A DNA stretch of 64,000 bases from Lepidodermella squamata (Eukaryota > Gastrotricha), in assembly GCA_047495785.1 (NCBI GenBank), contig JBLDXI010000002.1:1178001-1242000 (forward strand), given 5' to 3'. A model generated the notes under the pieces. That model did not search any database and was not told the origin of the DNA. It saw nothing but the letters and a program-made list of their open reading frames with translations. The position numbers and the translations under genes were made by a program. Below are positions 50,241 through 60,954 of the stretch, in pieces (within the stretch, counting starts at the first letter, position 1; every line of letters starts with the position of its first letter).

Positions 50241-51078
50241 CTTGGGACTAATAGCAGTATGGACTCGACACTTCTTAACAAACACATACAAAATTCATCT
50301 GATCTAGGCAAAAAATACGATTTTTGTGGACGAGGCAAAAAATGTGGTTTTAGCAATAATAACACGGCCTTTTGCTGCATTCTCCCATTACATTCATTTT
50401 TTCAGGTGGGCTCGGCAATTAGCGGCTTAACTGATTCGCAGGGGTGAGTCCTATGACCATGGGACTTGGATTTTTAGATTCCTCAACTAACGACGAATCG
50501 TCTTATATAAAAATTAACTGCTTAACCCCAAGATCTGAGTCGCATAAATTCATGAGCGAAAAATGCCTCATGAGGCTCCAGAGTTTGCCTTTGATATGTA
50601 CGAAAACTAGGATTTAAATTTTCGAAAGATGTTGATTTTTGTGCGATCAGCTTGACTTCTTAAACTTGCTATAACTTTGATTCGGACTGGATCCCTTGAG
50701 CGAAACTTTAGGGGAATAAACTATTTTTCATGGTATCCAACGGTATAAGGTATTTGAGAATCGGAGCCGAAATGACTGCGCTGTAAATAGATAAAGTCGG
50801 CTCAATATTTATGCCCCATACTGTATAAGACAATTCGTCGTTAGTTGAGGAATCTAAAAATCCAAGTCCCATGGTCATAGGACTCACCCCTGCGAATCAG
50901 TTAAGCCGCTAATTGCCGAGCCCACCTGAAAAAATGAATGTAATGGGAGAATGCAGCAAAAGGCCGTGTTATTATTGCTAAAACCACATTTTTTGCCTCG
51001 TCCACAAAAATCGTATTTTTTGCCTCGATCAGATGAATTTTCCGCTAGTTTCGAGTCCATACTGCTATTAGTCCCAAG
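50241..51078. mobile_element. Non-autonomous DNA transposon with long terminal inverted repeats and 8-bp target duplication
   Basis: Left arm 50241-50507 and right arm 50824-51078 are inverted copies of about 255-267 bp with only a few differences and one small indel. The ends are CTTGGGACTAATAGCAGTAT and its complement. The directly flanking octamer TCACAAAC is present at 50233-50240 and again at 51079-51086, a classic 8-bp target-site duplication. The 316-bp centre has no meaningful reading frame. An 8-bp duplication is usual for hAT and some other superfamilies, whereas such long arms are more like MULE or foldback elements, so the class is left open. High arm identity suggests recent activity. 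Confidence 0.92.
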
Positions 51079-51086
51079 TCACAAAC

Positions 51087-51742
51087 ACCCACAGGAAAAA
51101 AGCCATGAATTCAGTTTTCGTTTTCTAACCCATGATAGTCAGCACACGACATGAATTAGGAAAGCCGTACGTACGTCTCATGGCTGAAATGCCGCACTTC
51201 TATCATAAATCAATAAATTTGTTGCTCAATAAATTAGCCGAAAATCAAGGTATTTTCTGCTTCTGCCTACGTTGGGCCGGGCCTTGATGCGTACGACTTG
51301 AAAAAGCTCCAATAACGACTTGACGAGTCCAGGATGAAGGCGCTTCCCCCGGGACGCCGTTTTGTCCTTACCCAGCCAGGGACGGGGTCTTGCCGAGACA
51401 GGATGATCCCCGATCCCCTGACTATATGCTCTGTTCGAAATGCGAAACAGGAATAATGGCTTGAGCTCTGCGAGTCATCCAAGGCAAGTAAATTCAAAAT
51501 TAGCTGATGCGTGATTGGGTGTGAAGCTCTAGTTAGCTAACCCCAAGTTGCTTGCTCGGCTGGTCGACTGATTCCACAAGCGGTTCAAGTAATTAGTAAT
51601 CTTTTGGCTAGTCCATTTCACGAAAGCTCAAGTTATTTGGCATTAGAAACATCGTGCCACTCAGTTTTATTACACATAGAGTGAACGTAAAAAAATTAAT
51701 GCGGTACAGTTTTTGTGCAAAATAAAGTTACGGTATCATATA
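51087..51742. other. Intergenic region between the transposon and the 51.7-kb gene
   Basis: No supported gene. A frame at 51267-51497 (-) encodes no recognisable domain. The last bases should include the 3' untranslated region of the 51.7-kb gene. Confidence 0.4.
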
Positions 51743-52255
51743 TCAAGCTCGCCGCACGAAATGTTCGATGGGCAACTCAATTAACCGTTCAACTCGCTGC
51801 CGTTCCAATTTCCCCAACGGATCGCGAGCTGTCAGCCGTTCCGGCTGTGTTAGCCCACTAGCTGCCGGTAGAATGACCTTCAATCGAACAGCCTCAAGCG
51901 CCGTCGCTTGAGATGCAACCAAGTGATTGATTTCCTGGGTTCGATTCGCCTCATATCGCAATCGAACGACTCGAAGCCGATTTCTAGCCTCGGCGGCTTT
52001 CAGCTCGCCAATGAGGTCCAACTGGCGCTCACGTTCTCGTCGCGTTTCCTCGTCCTCAGCTGATGAAGGCATGTTAGGCTGTGATTCTTCCGCCGCTTGT
52101 TTCGCTTGCATAATTCGCTTCTTCGCATCTCGAGCTGCTTCTAAGGCTTGCTTTGGCGGGTCGGAATATATTTTTTTCCGAAGCAGAAACTGGTTAATTT
52201 CCCCTGGTTGTTTTCTCGAAGTACTTGGTGATGCGTTATCGGATCCGCGACCCAT
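51743..52255 (-). CDS. Small coiled-coil protein, unrecognised
   Basis: A 170-aa frame on the minus strand starting at ATG 52255 (MGRGSDNASPSTS). The start was chosen because a good acceptor-like sequence (TTTTTATTTTATTAG) lies about 20 bp upstream, consistent with a spliced or trans-spliced 5' leader. The N-terminus is Ser-rich and polar. Residues about 30-130 are rich in Ala, Arg, Glu, Gln and Lys and probably helical or coiled-coil (ETRRERERQLDLIGELKAAE). The C-terminal 40 residues contain LTARDPLGKLERQRVERLIE and end PIEHFVRRA. I do not recognise the family. It follows the EML-type gene's 3' end by 250 bp on the same strand. Confidence 0.6.
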   Translation of the reverse strand: MGRGSDNASPSTSRKQPGEINQFLLRKKIYSDPPKQALEAARDAKKRIMQAKQAAEESQPNMPSSAEDEETRRERERQLDLIGELKAAEARNRLRVVRLRYEANRTQEINHLVASQATALEAVRLKVILPAASGLTQPERLTARDPLGKLERQRVERLIELPIEHFVRRA

Positions 52256-52505
52256 TATTAAAAAATTTCTCCCTAATAAAATAAAAACGAAATTTAGATC
52301 AATTAATATTTTAATTTGTTGGCAAATCACAACACAACATGAGCTTTGAGCATAATACTGTCAAAAGATCACAGCCAAAATGATAAAACAACTCAGCAGC
52401 ACTCATTTTTGCTATTTCAACAGCATTAATTTTTTCAATAAAATTTGAGTGTCGATTAAAAAAGTGCTGTGAGCAAAATAAGTGACAAAAGCATATAAAT
52501 ACTAG

Positions 52506-55500
52506 TTATTTTTCGCCATGGCACTTCCAAACGAAAATGCAACAATCATCTCCGCCGGCTGAGAACAAATGACTGTCATCTATTGAAAATTGAACATTAG
52601 TAACATGAGCAGAATGGCCGATGAACGCTTTGCTTCTCGCGCCAGGCGTCGAGCAAGGGAAGGCAGCTAGGCGGACAAAACCGTGGTCATCCCCAGCGGC
52701 AACAACATTGCCATTTTGCGAGACACAACACGAATTAACCTCGGTAGATGCTTGAGCTTGTTCAGCCGCTGTCGCCCAAAATCCAACTGTTTCCTTACCG
52801 GCAACACTTGTCCACGTGTGCCAAGTTTTCATCTCGGCCTCAGCCGTGTTTTTCACTGAATTTCCGTCCGGAATTGAGAAAAACTTGTGCCCGTAATTGC
52901 CATCTGCAACGCGAAGAACCGTTCCATCTTCGGAGAAGTCCATCTTATTAACGCAACCAGTTACCCCCTTGCATGAGCCGATTCGCTTCGGCGATTGCGG
53001 GTCGGTGATGTTGTACAAATCCACGCAGCAATCTTGCCCGCCAACGGCTAGAATCGCGCCATCCGGGCTGAATTTTACGTCATTAATCGGTTTACCGCGA
53101 TCTCGAATTTTATAAGCGACTTTCAGTGGATCATTGAGATTACCCATTGCTACTATCAAAAGTTGGCCATTAGTCAGGCCAACAGCGACAAAGCGACCAT
53201 TCGGCGAGATTGAGCAAGATTGAGCTGGAGCAGGGCATTGTAAACGCCGAGTTTGAGTCTTCTTTGTTATATCCCAAACTCGAAGGGACGCGTCTTGCGA
53301 GGCTGAAACTACGATGTTAGGTTCTTTAGGGTGGACTGATAGACCCCACAACTCGCCACCGCCATGGGCTGTCATCAAAGGTTGGCCCGTTGAAGTTCGC
53401 TCGGTCAACATCCAAATTTCATTTGAGGACAGACCAACAAGGATGGATCCTCGAATTCGGGAGACTGATTTAACGCAAACAGATTTTTCACGATCGGCGC
53501 CGTCAGCAATTGCCGCTAGGGCGTGGGGTTCAATTGAAAATGGCTTGCATCGATTCATATCAGGATCCCAAAGTTTCACAACGGTATTTTCGTTATTAGC
53601 AATCGGCTCTTTCGCCCCTGTTACGATGAAACCATCAACAGGTGTTGTATACATGGCGAAAATCGGGCCGAAATGAGCCTTTGCAATTATTTTAAACAGC
53701 TGGTTTTCACGCCACACGTAAATGTCGCCCATCATTGAACCGGTGTAGGTCAAAACTGGTCCATTTTGCGGCTGTCCAAATGCAAGTGAAAGCATAGTTG
53801 GAATTCGAGTCCGATCTCCTCCTGCAGATGATGGGCGTGCGTCTTTTTGAACTACAACGCCCCGTTTTCCGACAATTTGAGTCCCGGCGACCTGCCAAAA
53901 TCGAAGGTGACGAACTCCGACTGAGACCATTTGAGACTCTGAGTCGGGTTTGAATTGGCATAGGAAAATCCTAGTATCACTGCCTTGACATTTCGCGTGG
54001 ATTGCGGCTTCTTGCCAACGCCAGACCACGATAGTAAACGTTGGATCGTCAACTCCGACCGAAGCTAAAAATCGGCCTGAAGTCGAAAAATCTAACGAGC
54101 AAACACCCTTGCCATGTGGGGTCTTCAAAATCGCCACGGTTTGGGGCCCGTTCGGATTCGCAGCATCCCAAACGTGAATAGTTGGTTCTGTCGAGATTTG
54201 GCCCGTCGCGACTATATGCCACATTTTCGGGTTTTTATTCGTCGCCAAGCTTATGATGTCATCATCGTGCTCTAGATAGAAAGACTGCTTGCCTGTCGAA
54301 AGATCAAGGACGATGCCAGCCCCAGCAGCGTGGTACACAACCTTTTGCTGCCGGTCCCCAGCATCGGTATCAAGCAAGAAAAAAACATTTTGGCGACAAT
54401 CGTAGCCGCGATATCCGAAAATATACTCAAGGGAGAGGTCGAAAATCCGCGAGAAACGACTTTGAGACGACGTTGCTACCAACTTTTGTTGCCTGGGAGT
54501 TCTTGCACTAGTATGAAACTCCTCAGTAATCGTATTCAAATGCTGTTCATGAGGTTTGGCTGCATCAGCAGCAACAGCTCTACGCTTGTTTTCAGCGTAA
54601 ACTTTGGACATATAGTCTAGGTCCTTTTCATATTGGACATCCGAATCGAAGCCTCCGGCGTCATCACTTTCTACATCTGACTCTTCGCTGTCGCCACCAG
54701 AAATTAAGGTTGATCCTCGCCGGAGATCATTCTGACCTCTAAGGGCCCAAATGCAGGCCGAGGTATCAGCACCTCCTACTGATATCAAGAATTTGTCCCC
54801 GACGGTCCACCTAACATTGGTTACGTGGGCTGAATGCGCGCCGTAAGATCGAAACTTCGCGAATTTTCCCCTACAAGGGTAATTGAAGAGCTTAACGAAT
54901 CCGAAATCATCGCCTGTAGCAATCAACTGCCGGTCTGCTGTGACACACGCTGCATTTATGTCAGTAACGTCAGCTCTAGGCGGCCATAATCCCTCGCAAT
55001 TCTGCCCTAAAACCCCTGTTAAGGAGGACCATCCCCTAGCGTCAACATCCGCGTTCTTCAGGGCGATCCGCTTCCCGCTTGGGGCCTCGAAAAATAGCGT
55101 CTCTTTCGCGCCGGAATTGACCATGAGTAATTTACCACTTTCGTCCCAATCAATGTGAGTAATATAACTCGACGCTCCTCGGCAGATGCCGCAGCGTTTT
55201 TGAGATTGAACGTTGTAGATGTCAACAAAATTATCATGTGAAGCTACAGCAACGTACTTATTCAAACCAGGCGCCCATTTAATGTCTGAAATCTCCTCTT
55301 GGCGATGGTGAAGTTCAATCATTGAGTCGAAAGAATTCGCGTCAACAACTGAAACCTTGCCATCGATGTAGCCAACAGCTAACAGAGTTCCATCAGGTGA
55401 GAAAGCAATGCATCTAATAGCTTGTCTCATCTTTTTCGCGCGAACCATTGAACGAGAGGCAATAGACCAAACTCGAATGGTGCGGTCATCGCTAGCGGTT

Positions 55501-58500
55501 GCGAAAATACTCCCGTCGATAGGGTGGCAAGTCAACCCCCAAATTTCCCCTTCGCCGTGGCCTTGTGTAAGAATGACGAAAGTCCCATTCTTATCGAGTT
55601 CGAGAACATCGCCGGTTTTAGTACCAACCAAAATTTTCCCATGTCCTAACATCACTGATCGGACGCTAGGTTTGTCCTCTAAGAGGAAACCTCTTGTGCA
55701 TGATGATGACAGCAAGCCATATGTTCGTAAATTTCGCTCGAAACTGGCGTCCCATAGGCTAACTAAGCCATCTTTGCCGCCAGTTACGAACCCTTTATCC
55801 AACGAATGAATCGCGCTGCAAGGTCCATTGTGAGCTTGAACAACCCGTTCTAATTGATTACCTTTCCAGCAATAAACGTGACCAGATAGAGATCCGCTGA
55901 AGCAAATTTCAGCTGAATGCCCGTAAGCGACGCATATCATCGTGTCTAAACGAGCTACGGTGCCGAACGTTGCTCGATTTGAAGTAAAACCTCCACCAGC
56001 TTGTTTCCAAAACCGAATCAGCTTGTCACCGACTGTTACCAGCCGATCAGGGTCGAATGGATTAAATTTAACGGCGAAGATGTCAGCCTTATGAACTCGC
56101 GTACTTGCCAATTTTTCACCCTTTTTCCAGTCCCAGACTATGAGGGTTCTATCATCGTCCATGCCAATAGTTGCCAGTTTTCGGCCGCCATCCGATGGCC
56201 CGGAGAAATCAGCCGCGCAAATGCCTCGCGAATGATCTCCGCCGAGTATAGCCAGCGCGGTGTTTCCCGGCTGCTGCGCATCCCAAACATGGCAAGTCGG
56301 TTTCCGCCCGATTTGACCGGTCGCGACGATGTCTTTGACGGGATGAACAGCTAGGCACAGAATGTCGTCAGTGTGACCCTTGTAGAATCGCTGCGATAGC
56401 GTCTCGCGATTCATAACTACACCCAGAGCGGCAACAAAGTAGACAGCTTCCCCGGATTGGGTGTAGGCGACATTTTGACGGCAATCGTAGCCCCGGTAGC
56501 CGAAAGAGTGATAAAGTACCAAGCCTTGAGTCGGTAGTTCTTGCCGCTTGTCTCCCGGAGCTAAGTCTGATTTGATTGCTCGTTTGAGCCCCGAACCTAG
56601 ATCGGCTTTTCGGTCAAGTCTGGCTGCTCCAGCAGCAACTACACGTTGTTGCCGTTCAGTTTCTGAGTCTACTTCACGATCAGACCTCTCCGAGTCGGTA
56701 TAATCCGTCATCGAATCCATATAAGCGTTATCTTCCTCCGCCGAAATTACACGCTCGTGAGCCATATCATCCATGCTGGCTGATGCTGCGACGGCTGACC
56801 CTACTCGGGACGATATCAAAGACTCAGTTCCAGCCGGAATGAAGCGCCACTGAAGAATGCCCCGATCAGCACCCCCAGTAGATAAAACATATTTACCATC
56901 TGATGAGAACTTAATATTCGTAACGTGGGAAGAATGGCCGACGTAGCGACGATACTTGGTTCCCTTTCTTGGGCAAGGGAAATTGAACAACTTCACCAAG
57001 CCACTGTCATCCCCAGTGGCGATCGCATTGTTAATGAAGCTTGCATCAGCTGCATTTATATCTGTAATTGAGGATTGCGAATATTTTTCCCAGATTCCTG
57101 CACATTCCGGGCCGAGGATGCAGGTCCAAGATGCCCATCGCACTGTCGCCAGTTCTTCAGCTCGAGGCGTTATCAACTGCCCGTTTCGAGCGTCGTGAAA
57201 TAACCTCTCGCCTGCGCCTGAGTTCAGTTGAATAAACAACGAATCGGAAGACCAGTCTAAATGAGTTATATAGCTCGAAGCACCCTTGCATGTAACGACC
57301 TTTCGATAGCCATTTGCGACGGAGTAAATGTCAACAAAATTGTCATGAGAACCAACAGCGAGTAAAGCATCATTTGGGCTATATTTCATGTCGCTTATCA
57401 CTTCTTTGCGATCATGAATGTTGAAGAGTTCTTTCAAATTTTCTTTCGTCGAGAAAACAAGGAAGGCTCCGTTAATCAAGCCAACTGCAAGATGAGTATT
57501 GTCTCCATTTAAAGCACAGCTACGTCCGCCCGCAGGCAAGCTCACGCGAGCAACGATACGATGTTCATCATAGTCCCATAATCTCAGGGTGCAATCGTCA
57601 CTAGCGGTAGCGAAGACGCTTTTGCTCTTGCTGATACATAATCCCCAAAGTTCTCCGTCACTGTGGCCAACAGCAAAACTCCGAATTTTTGGGCCGCTGG
57701 AAGCACCTGAGTTGAACGTGGCCTCAAACAGTTCCCCGCCTTCGGTTCCAATCATGACTGCTCCCCCGTTGACTGCCATTGTAGCTACACACATGCCTTT
57801 GTATCCACCAGGGGCTTGAGTAGTAAGGTTGATCCTCCCCAGGCTGTCGAACTGAAGATCCCACACAGCAATGCAACCATCTTTACCACCAGTCACGATA
57901 CCACCAAAATCAGTGATCGCAACGGCTCGCGCGCCTCCTGGGTGCGCTTGCTTGATTACACCAACTATTTGCAGGTTATTCCAGATACAAATGTCACCAC
58001 TTTGTGTGGCGGAGAACAACCGGCCATCCTTCGAATAACACATGCTAAAAACTGTTTGGACCTCAGCAGATCTACCAAAAATGCCGCCCTTGCCGACCAA
58101 AGTATTTCCGGTAACATTCCAAAACTTGATATTACGAACACCTCCTGTGGCGCAAGCGGTTGGATCCGTTAAATGGCACCGCAAATCGAAAACATCGTTA
58201 GAGTGAGCAATGGCTGATGCCACCTGTTTTCCTTTAGACCATTGCCAAGCGATAATTGATGCTTTGCCAAGCAAGCCGACAGACATTAGGCGCTCTCCGT
58301 CACAACTGAAATCGAGCGAAGCAATGCCGATTGTTAACCCTTCTTTCAGAATCGACAGGGTAGTCATGTTTACTGAATTCCATACGCATATATAAGGCGC
58401 TTTTCCGATTTGACCACTAGCCACAATCTCACGTTTCGGATGAATAGCTAAACTCGTGATGTCATCATTATGGCCCAGAAAAAAGCGTTGTTTGTTGCTT

Positions 58501-58661
58501 TTAGTGTCTTCAACAATGCAAGTACCAGCGACAAAGTACACCAACTCTCCAAGTGAATTGTATAACAGATTTTTATTAGATTTAGTGCCGGCATATCCGT
58601 AAACGTGCCACAACTCCAACTTGGATTTTGGAGCGTTGCGGTCCAAGGTTGGCTCTGGCAT
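52506..58661 (-). CDS. Echinoderm microtubule-associated protein-like, three-unit type (EML5/EML6)
   Basis: A single uninterrupted frame of 2051 aa from ATG, close to the 1950-1970 aa of vertebrate EML5/6. It contains three EMAP units, each a HELP motif followed by two WD40 propellers: unit 1 from about residue 15 (HVYGYAG), unit 2 from about 715 (FGYRGYDCRQN) and unit 3 from about 1412 (FGYRGYDCRQN). Characteristic strings recur: GHNDDITSLAIHP, VASGQIG, ATASDDCTLRLWD, GHSAHVTNV. Acidic Ser/Asp/Glu linkers separate the units (about 650-700 and 1335-1400). No N-terminal coiled coil precedes the first HELP, as in EML5/6. The family binds microtubules. The absence of introns over 6.2 kb is unusual beside its neighbours. 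No frameshift or stop is seen, so it appears functional. Confidence 0.95.
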   Translation of the reverse strand: MPEPTLDRNAPKSKLELWHVYGYAGTKSNKNLLYNSLGELVYFVAGTCIVEDTKSNKQRFFLGHNDDITSLAIHPKREIVASGQIGKAPYICVWNSVNMTTLSILKEGLTIGIASLDFSCDGERLMSVGLLGKASIIAWQWSKGKQVASAIAHSNDVFDLRCHLTDPTACATGGVRNIKFWNVTGNTLVGKGGIFGRSAEVQTVFSMCYSKDGRLFSATQSGDICIWNNLQIVGVIKQAHPGGARAVAITDFGGIVTGGKDGCIAVWDLQFDSLGRINLTTQAPGGYKGMCVATMAVNGGAVMIGTEGGELFEATFNSGASSGPKIRSFAVGHSDGELWGLCISKSKSVFATASDDCTLRLWDYDEHRIVARVSLPAGGRSCALNGDNTHLAVGLINGAFLVFSTKENLKELFNIHDRKEVISDMKYSPNDALLAVGSHDNFVDIYSVANGYRKVVTCKGASSYITHLDWSSDSLFIQLNSGAGERLFHDARNGQLITPRAEELATVRWASWTCILGPECAGIWEKYSQSSITDINAADASFINNAIATGDDSGLVKLFNFPCPRKGTKYRRYVGHSSHVTNIKFSSDGKYVLSTGGADRGILQWRFIPAGTESLISSRVGSAVAASASMDDMAHERVISAEEDNAYMDSMTDYTDSERSDREVDSETERQQRVVAAGAARLDRKADLGSGLKRAIKSDLAPGDKRQELPTQGLVLYHSFGYRGYDCRQNVAYTQSGEAVYFVAALGVVMNRETLSQRFYKGHTDDILCLAVHPVKDIVATGQIGRKPTCHVWDAQQPGNTALAILGGDHSRGICAADFSGPSDGGRKLATIGMDDDRTLIVWDWKKGEKLASTRVHKADIFAVKFNPFDPDRLVTVGDKLIRFWKQAGGGFTSNRATFGTVARLDTMICVAYGHSAEICFSGSLSGHVYCWKGNQLERVVQAHNGPCSAIHSLDKGFVTGGKDGLVSLWDASFERNLRTYGLLSSSCTRGFLLEDKPSVRSVMLGHGKILVGTKTGDVLELDKNGTFVILTQGHGEGEIWGLTCHPIDGSIFATASDDRTIRVWSIASRSMVRAKKMRQAIRCIAFSPDGTLLAVGYIDGKVSVVDANSFDSMIELHHRQEEISDIKWAPGLNKYVAVASHDNFVDIYNVQSQKRCGICRGASSYITHIDWDESGKLLMVNSGAKETLFFEAPSGKRIALKNADVDARGWSSLTGVLGQNCEGLWPPRADVTDINAACVTADRQLIATGDDFGFVKLFNYPCRGKFAKFRSYGAHSAHVTNVRWTVGDKFLISVGGADTSACIWALRGQNDLRRGSTLISGGDSEESDVESDDAGGFDSDVQYEKDLDYMSKVYAENKRRAVAADAAKPHEQHLNTITEEFHTSARTPRQQKLVATSSQSRFSRIFDLSLEYIFGYRGYDCRQNVFFLLDTDAGDRQQKVVYHAAGAGIVLDLSTGKQSFYLEHDDDIISLATNKNPKMWHIVATGQISTEPTIHVWDAANPNGPQTVAILKTPHGKGVCSLDFSTSGRFLASVGVDDPTFTIVVWRWQEAAIHAKCQGSDTRIFLCQFKPDSESQMVSVGVRHLRFWQVAGTQIVGKRGVVVQKDARPSSAGGDRTRIPTMLSLAFGQPQNGPVLTYTGSMMGDIYVWRENQLFKIIAKAHFGPIFAMYTTPVDGFIVTGAKEPIANNENTVVKLWDPDMNRCKPFSIEPHALAAIADGADREKSVCVKSVSRIRGSILVGLSSNEIWMLTERTSTGQPLMTAHGGGELWGLSVHPKEPNIVVSASQDASLRVWDITKKTQTRRLQCPAPAQSCSISPNGRFVAVGLTNGQLLIVAMGNLNDPLKVAYKIRDRGKPINDVKFSPDGAILAVGGQDCCVDLYNITDPQSPKRIGSCKGVTGCVNKMDFSEDGTVLRVADGNYGHKFFSIPDGNSVKNTAEAEMKTWHTWTSVAGKETVGFWATAAEQAQASTEVNSCCVSQNGNVVAAGDDHGFVRLAAFPCSTPGARSKAFIGHSAHVTNVQFSIDDSHLFSAGGDDCCIFVWKCHGEK

Positions 58662-60378
58662 CTCTATGAAATGCGTAAAGCACCTAGAGCGATAGAGAAA
58701 TTAAAATTAGAAACTGGAAGATGCATCAATTTCATTTATGGATGAAGCAAAGAGCCGAGATGGCTAACGCAGCTCAAACAATAACTCAGGTGCTTCAATA
58801 GTCAGAATGGATGGATAGCTGGATGGCTGGATGGATGGATTTATGAGCCTCATCGCCGATGTTTCCCGACGTTAAACTTGGCCATTAGCTTGAAAACCTC
58901 AACCTCATTCACCAATGGATGCTCGAACATTGACTGGTAGCGAGATTTCGCATGTAGAGGCAGAGTGGGCCTTTACGAGGACTAACTTCGTTGACAATCA
59001 GGAGCCCCGACGCCGAACCACGTTGCTAATAGCAATTCTTTTATAAAAATATACCAACTAATTATATTTAAATATATTTTAGAAATCACACAATATATTA
59101 TAATATAGTGTGAAAAACTTTGGCGCGCAAATTTAGGTTTGTTTATTTCATTGGTGGAAGAATTTTTTCGTCAGCCACGCTGTGGAGTATTTTTTTGAGT
59201 CGAGCTTTTTGAGCCTTTGGCGGGTTAGCCATCAACCTGAGCTCAGCGGTTGCTAAAGGATGCAAGCGTGGCCTACTGAATCCCGTTCGAAGTACCTATC
59301 CGAAACTGCCGGTAGGCAGTGTTCCGGTAGGCAAGTCATAAAGTGGTTTTCTGTCTCGTAACCGGTCAGACGATTTTGGTCTCTTGTCTTCCATTACTAA
59401 AACATGACATAACTGTCATTTTTTCTCGTTAATCACGTAGGTTACGGGCAATTATAACGGGCTTAAAGGATTTTCCTACACAAAATTAGGATCTAAATAG
59501 CCCCAGCCACCCCCAGCAATCGAAATACGTGAGATTAGCGCGACAAGTCGCAGGAAATTCGTTAAATCTTGCTAACCTATCAGTTGAACCTCTGAATCTG
59601 TCTCGTAATTTAATTACTATATTACCGGGTTTTTGGAGCGGTAGGCGGGAGAGAGGTTGCATAGATCGCTCCCTGATCCCTGATCCCAGCCCTGACCTTT
59701 ATCCTTTACCACGCTAATTTTAACACAACAGGACGGTGCCAGCCTGTGTAGATTTAACCAAATCGGTCTGAAAATTGAATGACTTGCTCTCAACTGGCTC
59801 ATATCAATTTCTGCCGATTACTTACTCGGTCGCTTGAGAACGAACTTCCGAGGTGATCTTCCTTTCCTGTCGCTGTTTGAAATTTGCATACTGCCTGCCG
59901 ATATACTTACGTGTTTACCTCATTATATTAATTATTGAATATTCCTTCAGGAAGACAGCTTGCTCCCAAATCTCCTGAACTGAAAAAGTGAAACTCGACG
60001 TACTTATTGATCTAGGGGCTGATAGCCAATGACCGCGTGAAATATGGTTAAGGTATTCGCTGTAACCGATTGGGGTTTTGTTTTCTTCTTAATTAGTGAA
60101 TTAACTTGACCCGCGAATCAAATTTTGCCATCTTGACGCATGCCACCCCGGATACGGAGTAAGGTAAAGGCCTTCTGTTTGGCCGCATTGCAAATGTCTC
60201 CTCACGCATGGGTGAAGTCTGGGGCCTGGGGCTATAATGTGACTGCTTGTGACCCCGCCACTGACCCCGCCACACTAGACTTGATCCTCTATTCTTAATA
60301 TTCGGATCGTGTTGGGCCGTTCAGCGTTTTACGATTACGTTTAATTTTGGTTTCAAGTTTTTTAGATATTAATAATAA
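58662..60378. other. Intergenic region between the EML-type gene and POP5
   Basis: About 1.7 kb separating divergent genes. It contains a short GGAT/GGCT-type microsatellite at about 58807-58841. No coding exon, RNA gene or known repeat is recognised. Promoters of both flanking genes are expected. Confidence 0.45.
58807..58841 (+). repeat. GGAT-type microsatellite
   Basis: Imperfect tandem array of GGAT units with GGCT variants, about nine units. Confidence 0.8.
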
Positions 60379-60897
60379 ATGGTACGCGTGAAGAGAAGAT
60401 ACATATTGCTTTCGATTACTTTCCACGGAGATTTCCGGAAGCGTTCCGCGAAGCCCTACCTCTCTGATCGTATAATAGCTGAATTATTACGTCAGTCTAT
60501 TAGTCATTTGCTCGGCGAAAATGGTGCCGCTGTGATAGCCGGGAAAGAGTTGCGGGTTATATCTACTATACCCATCGAAAACGTTCTGGCTGAGAAAAAG
60601 GAGATCTGCGAAGAAATTTTAGAGTCTGGTCTTGCTTTGAGCTCTTCATTCTTAACAATTGTGCGGTGCGCTCGGGCACATATGCCGCTTTTGCAAACTG
60701 CAGCCACTTTTGTCGATTGCGTACCTGCCAGTGTTTTGCCTGGAAATGAATTGGGACCTATTTCTTTTCGTTCGTTAACAATATCTGGCACCCTCCGAGG
60801 CTGCCGCAAGCGGCTGCTGACAATCCTGCGACGAAGAGCTGCGATATATGGAACTTTTACCGATCCAAACGTTGTGATGCAAGATAAAAATAAATAG
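60379..60897 (+). CDS. POP5: Ribonuclease P/MRP protein subunit POP5
   Basis: Subunit of nuclear RNase P (5' tRNA maturation) and RNase MRP (rRNA processing). Intronless 172-aa frame from ATG. The N-terminus MVRVKRRYILLSI, the helix LSDRIIAELLRQSI and the strand LRVI fit the POP5 fold. After an insertion, FLTIVRCARAHMPLLQTAATFV and ISGTLRGCRKRLL match the family's core (I-V-R-C near mid-protein and GT-R-C-K near the end). Compared with human POP5 there are about 28 extra residues at about 60-90 (ENVLAEKKEICEEILESGLA) between the two conserved halves. The gene ends 57 bp before SUPT7L on the same strand. Confidence 0.88.
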   Translation: MVRVKRRYILLSITFHGDFRKRSAKPYLSDRIIAELLRQSISHLLGENGAAVIAGKELRVISTIPIENVLAEKKEICEEILESGLALSSSFLTIVRCARAHMPLLQTAATFVDCVPASVLPGNELGPISFRSLTISGTLRGCRKRLLTILRRRAAIYGTFTDPNVVMQDKNK

Positions 60898-60954
60898 TCA
60901 TAATTGTTTTGTTTAAATTAATGGGCCTTTTTTTGAGACATTAGACAAATTTGA

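Noticed and set aside
51267-51497. 76-codon minus-strand frame
   Set aside because: No ATG-based start with context and no recognisable domain.
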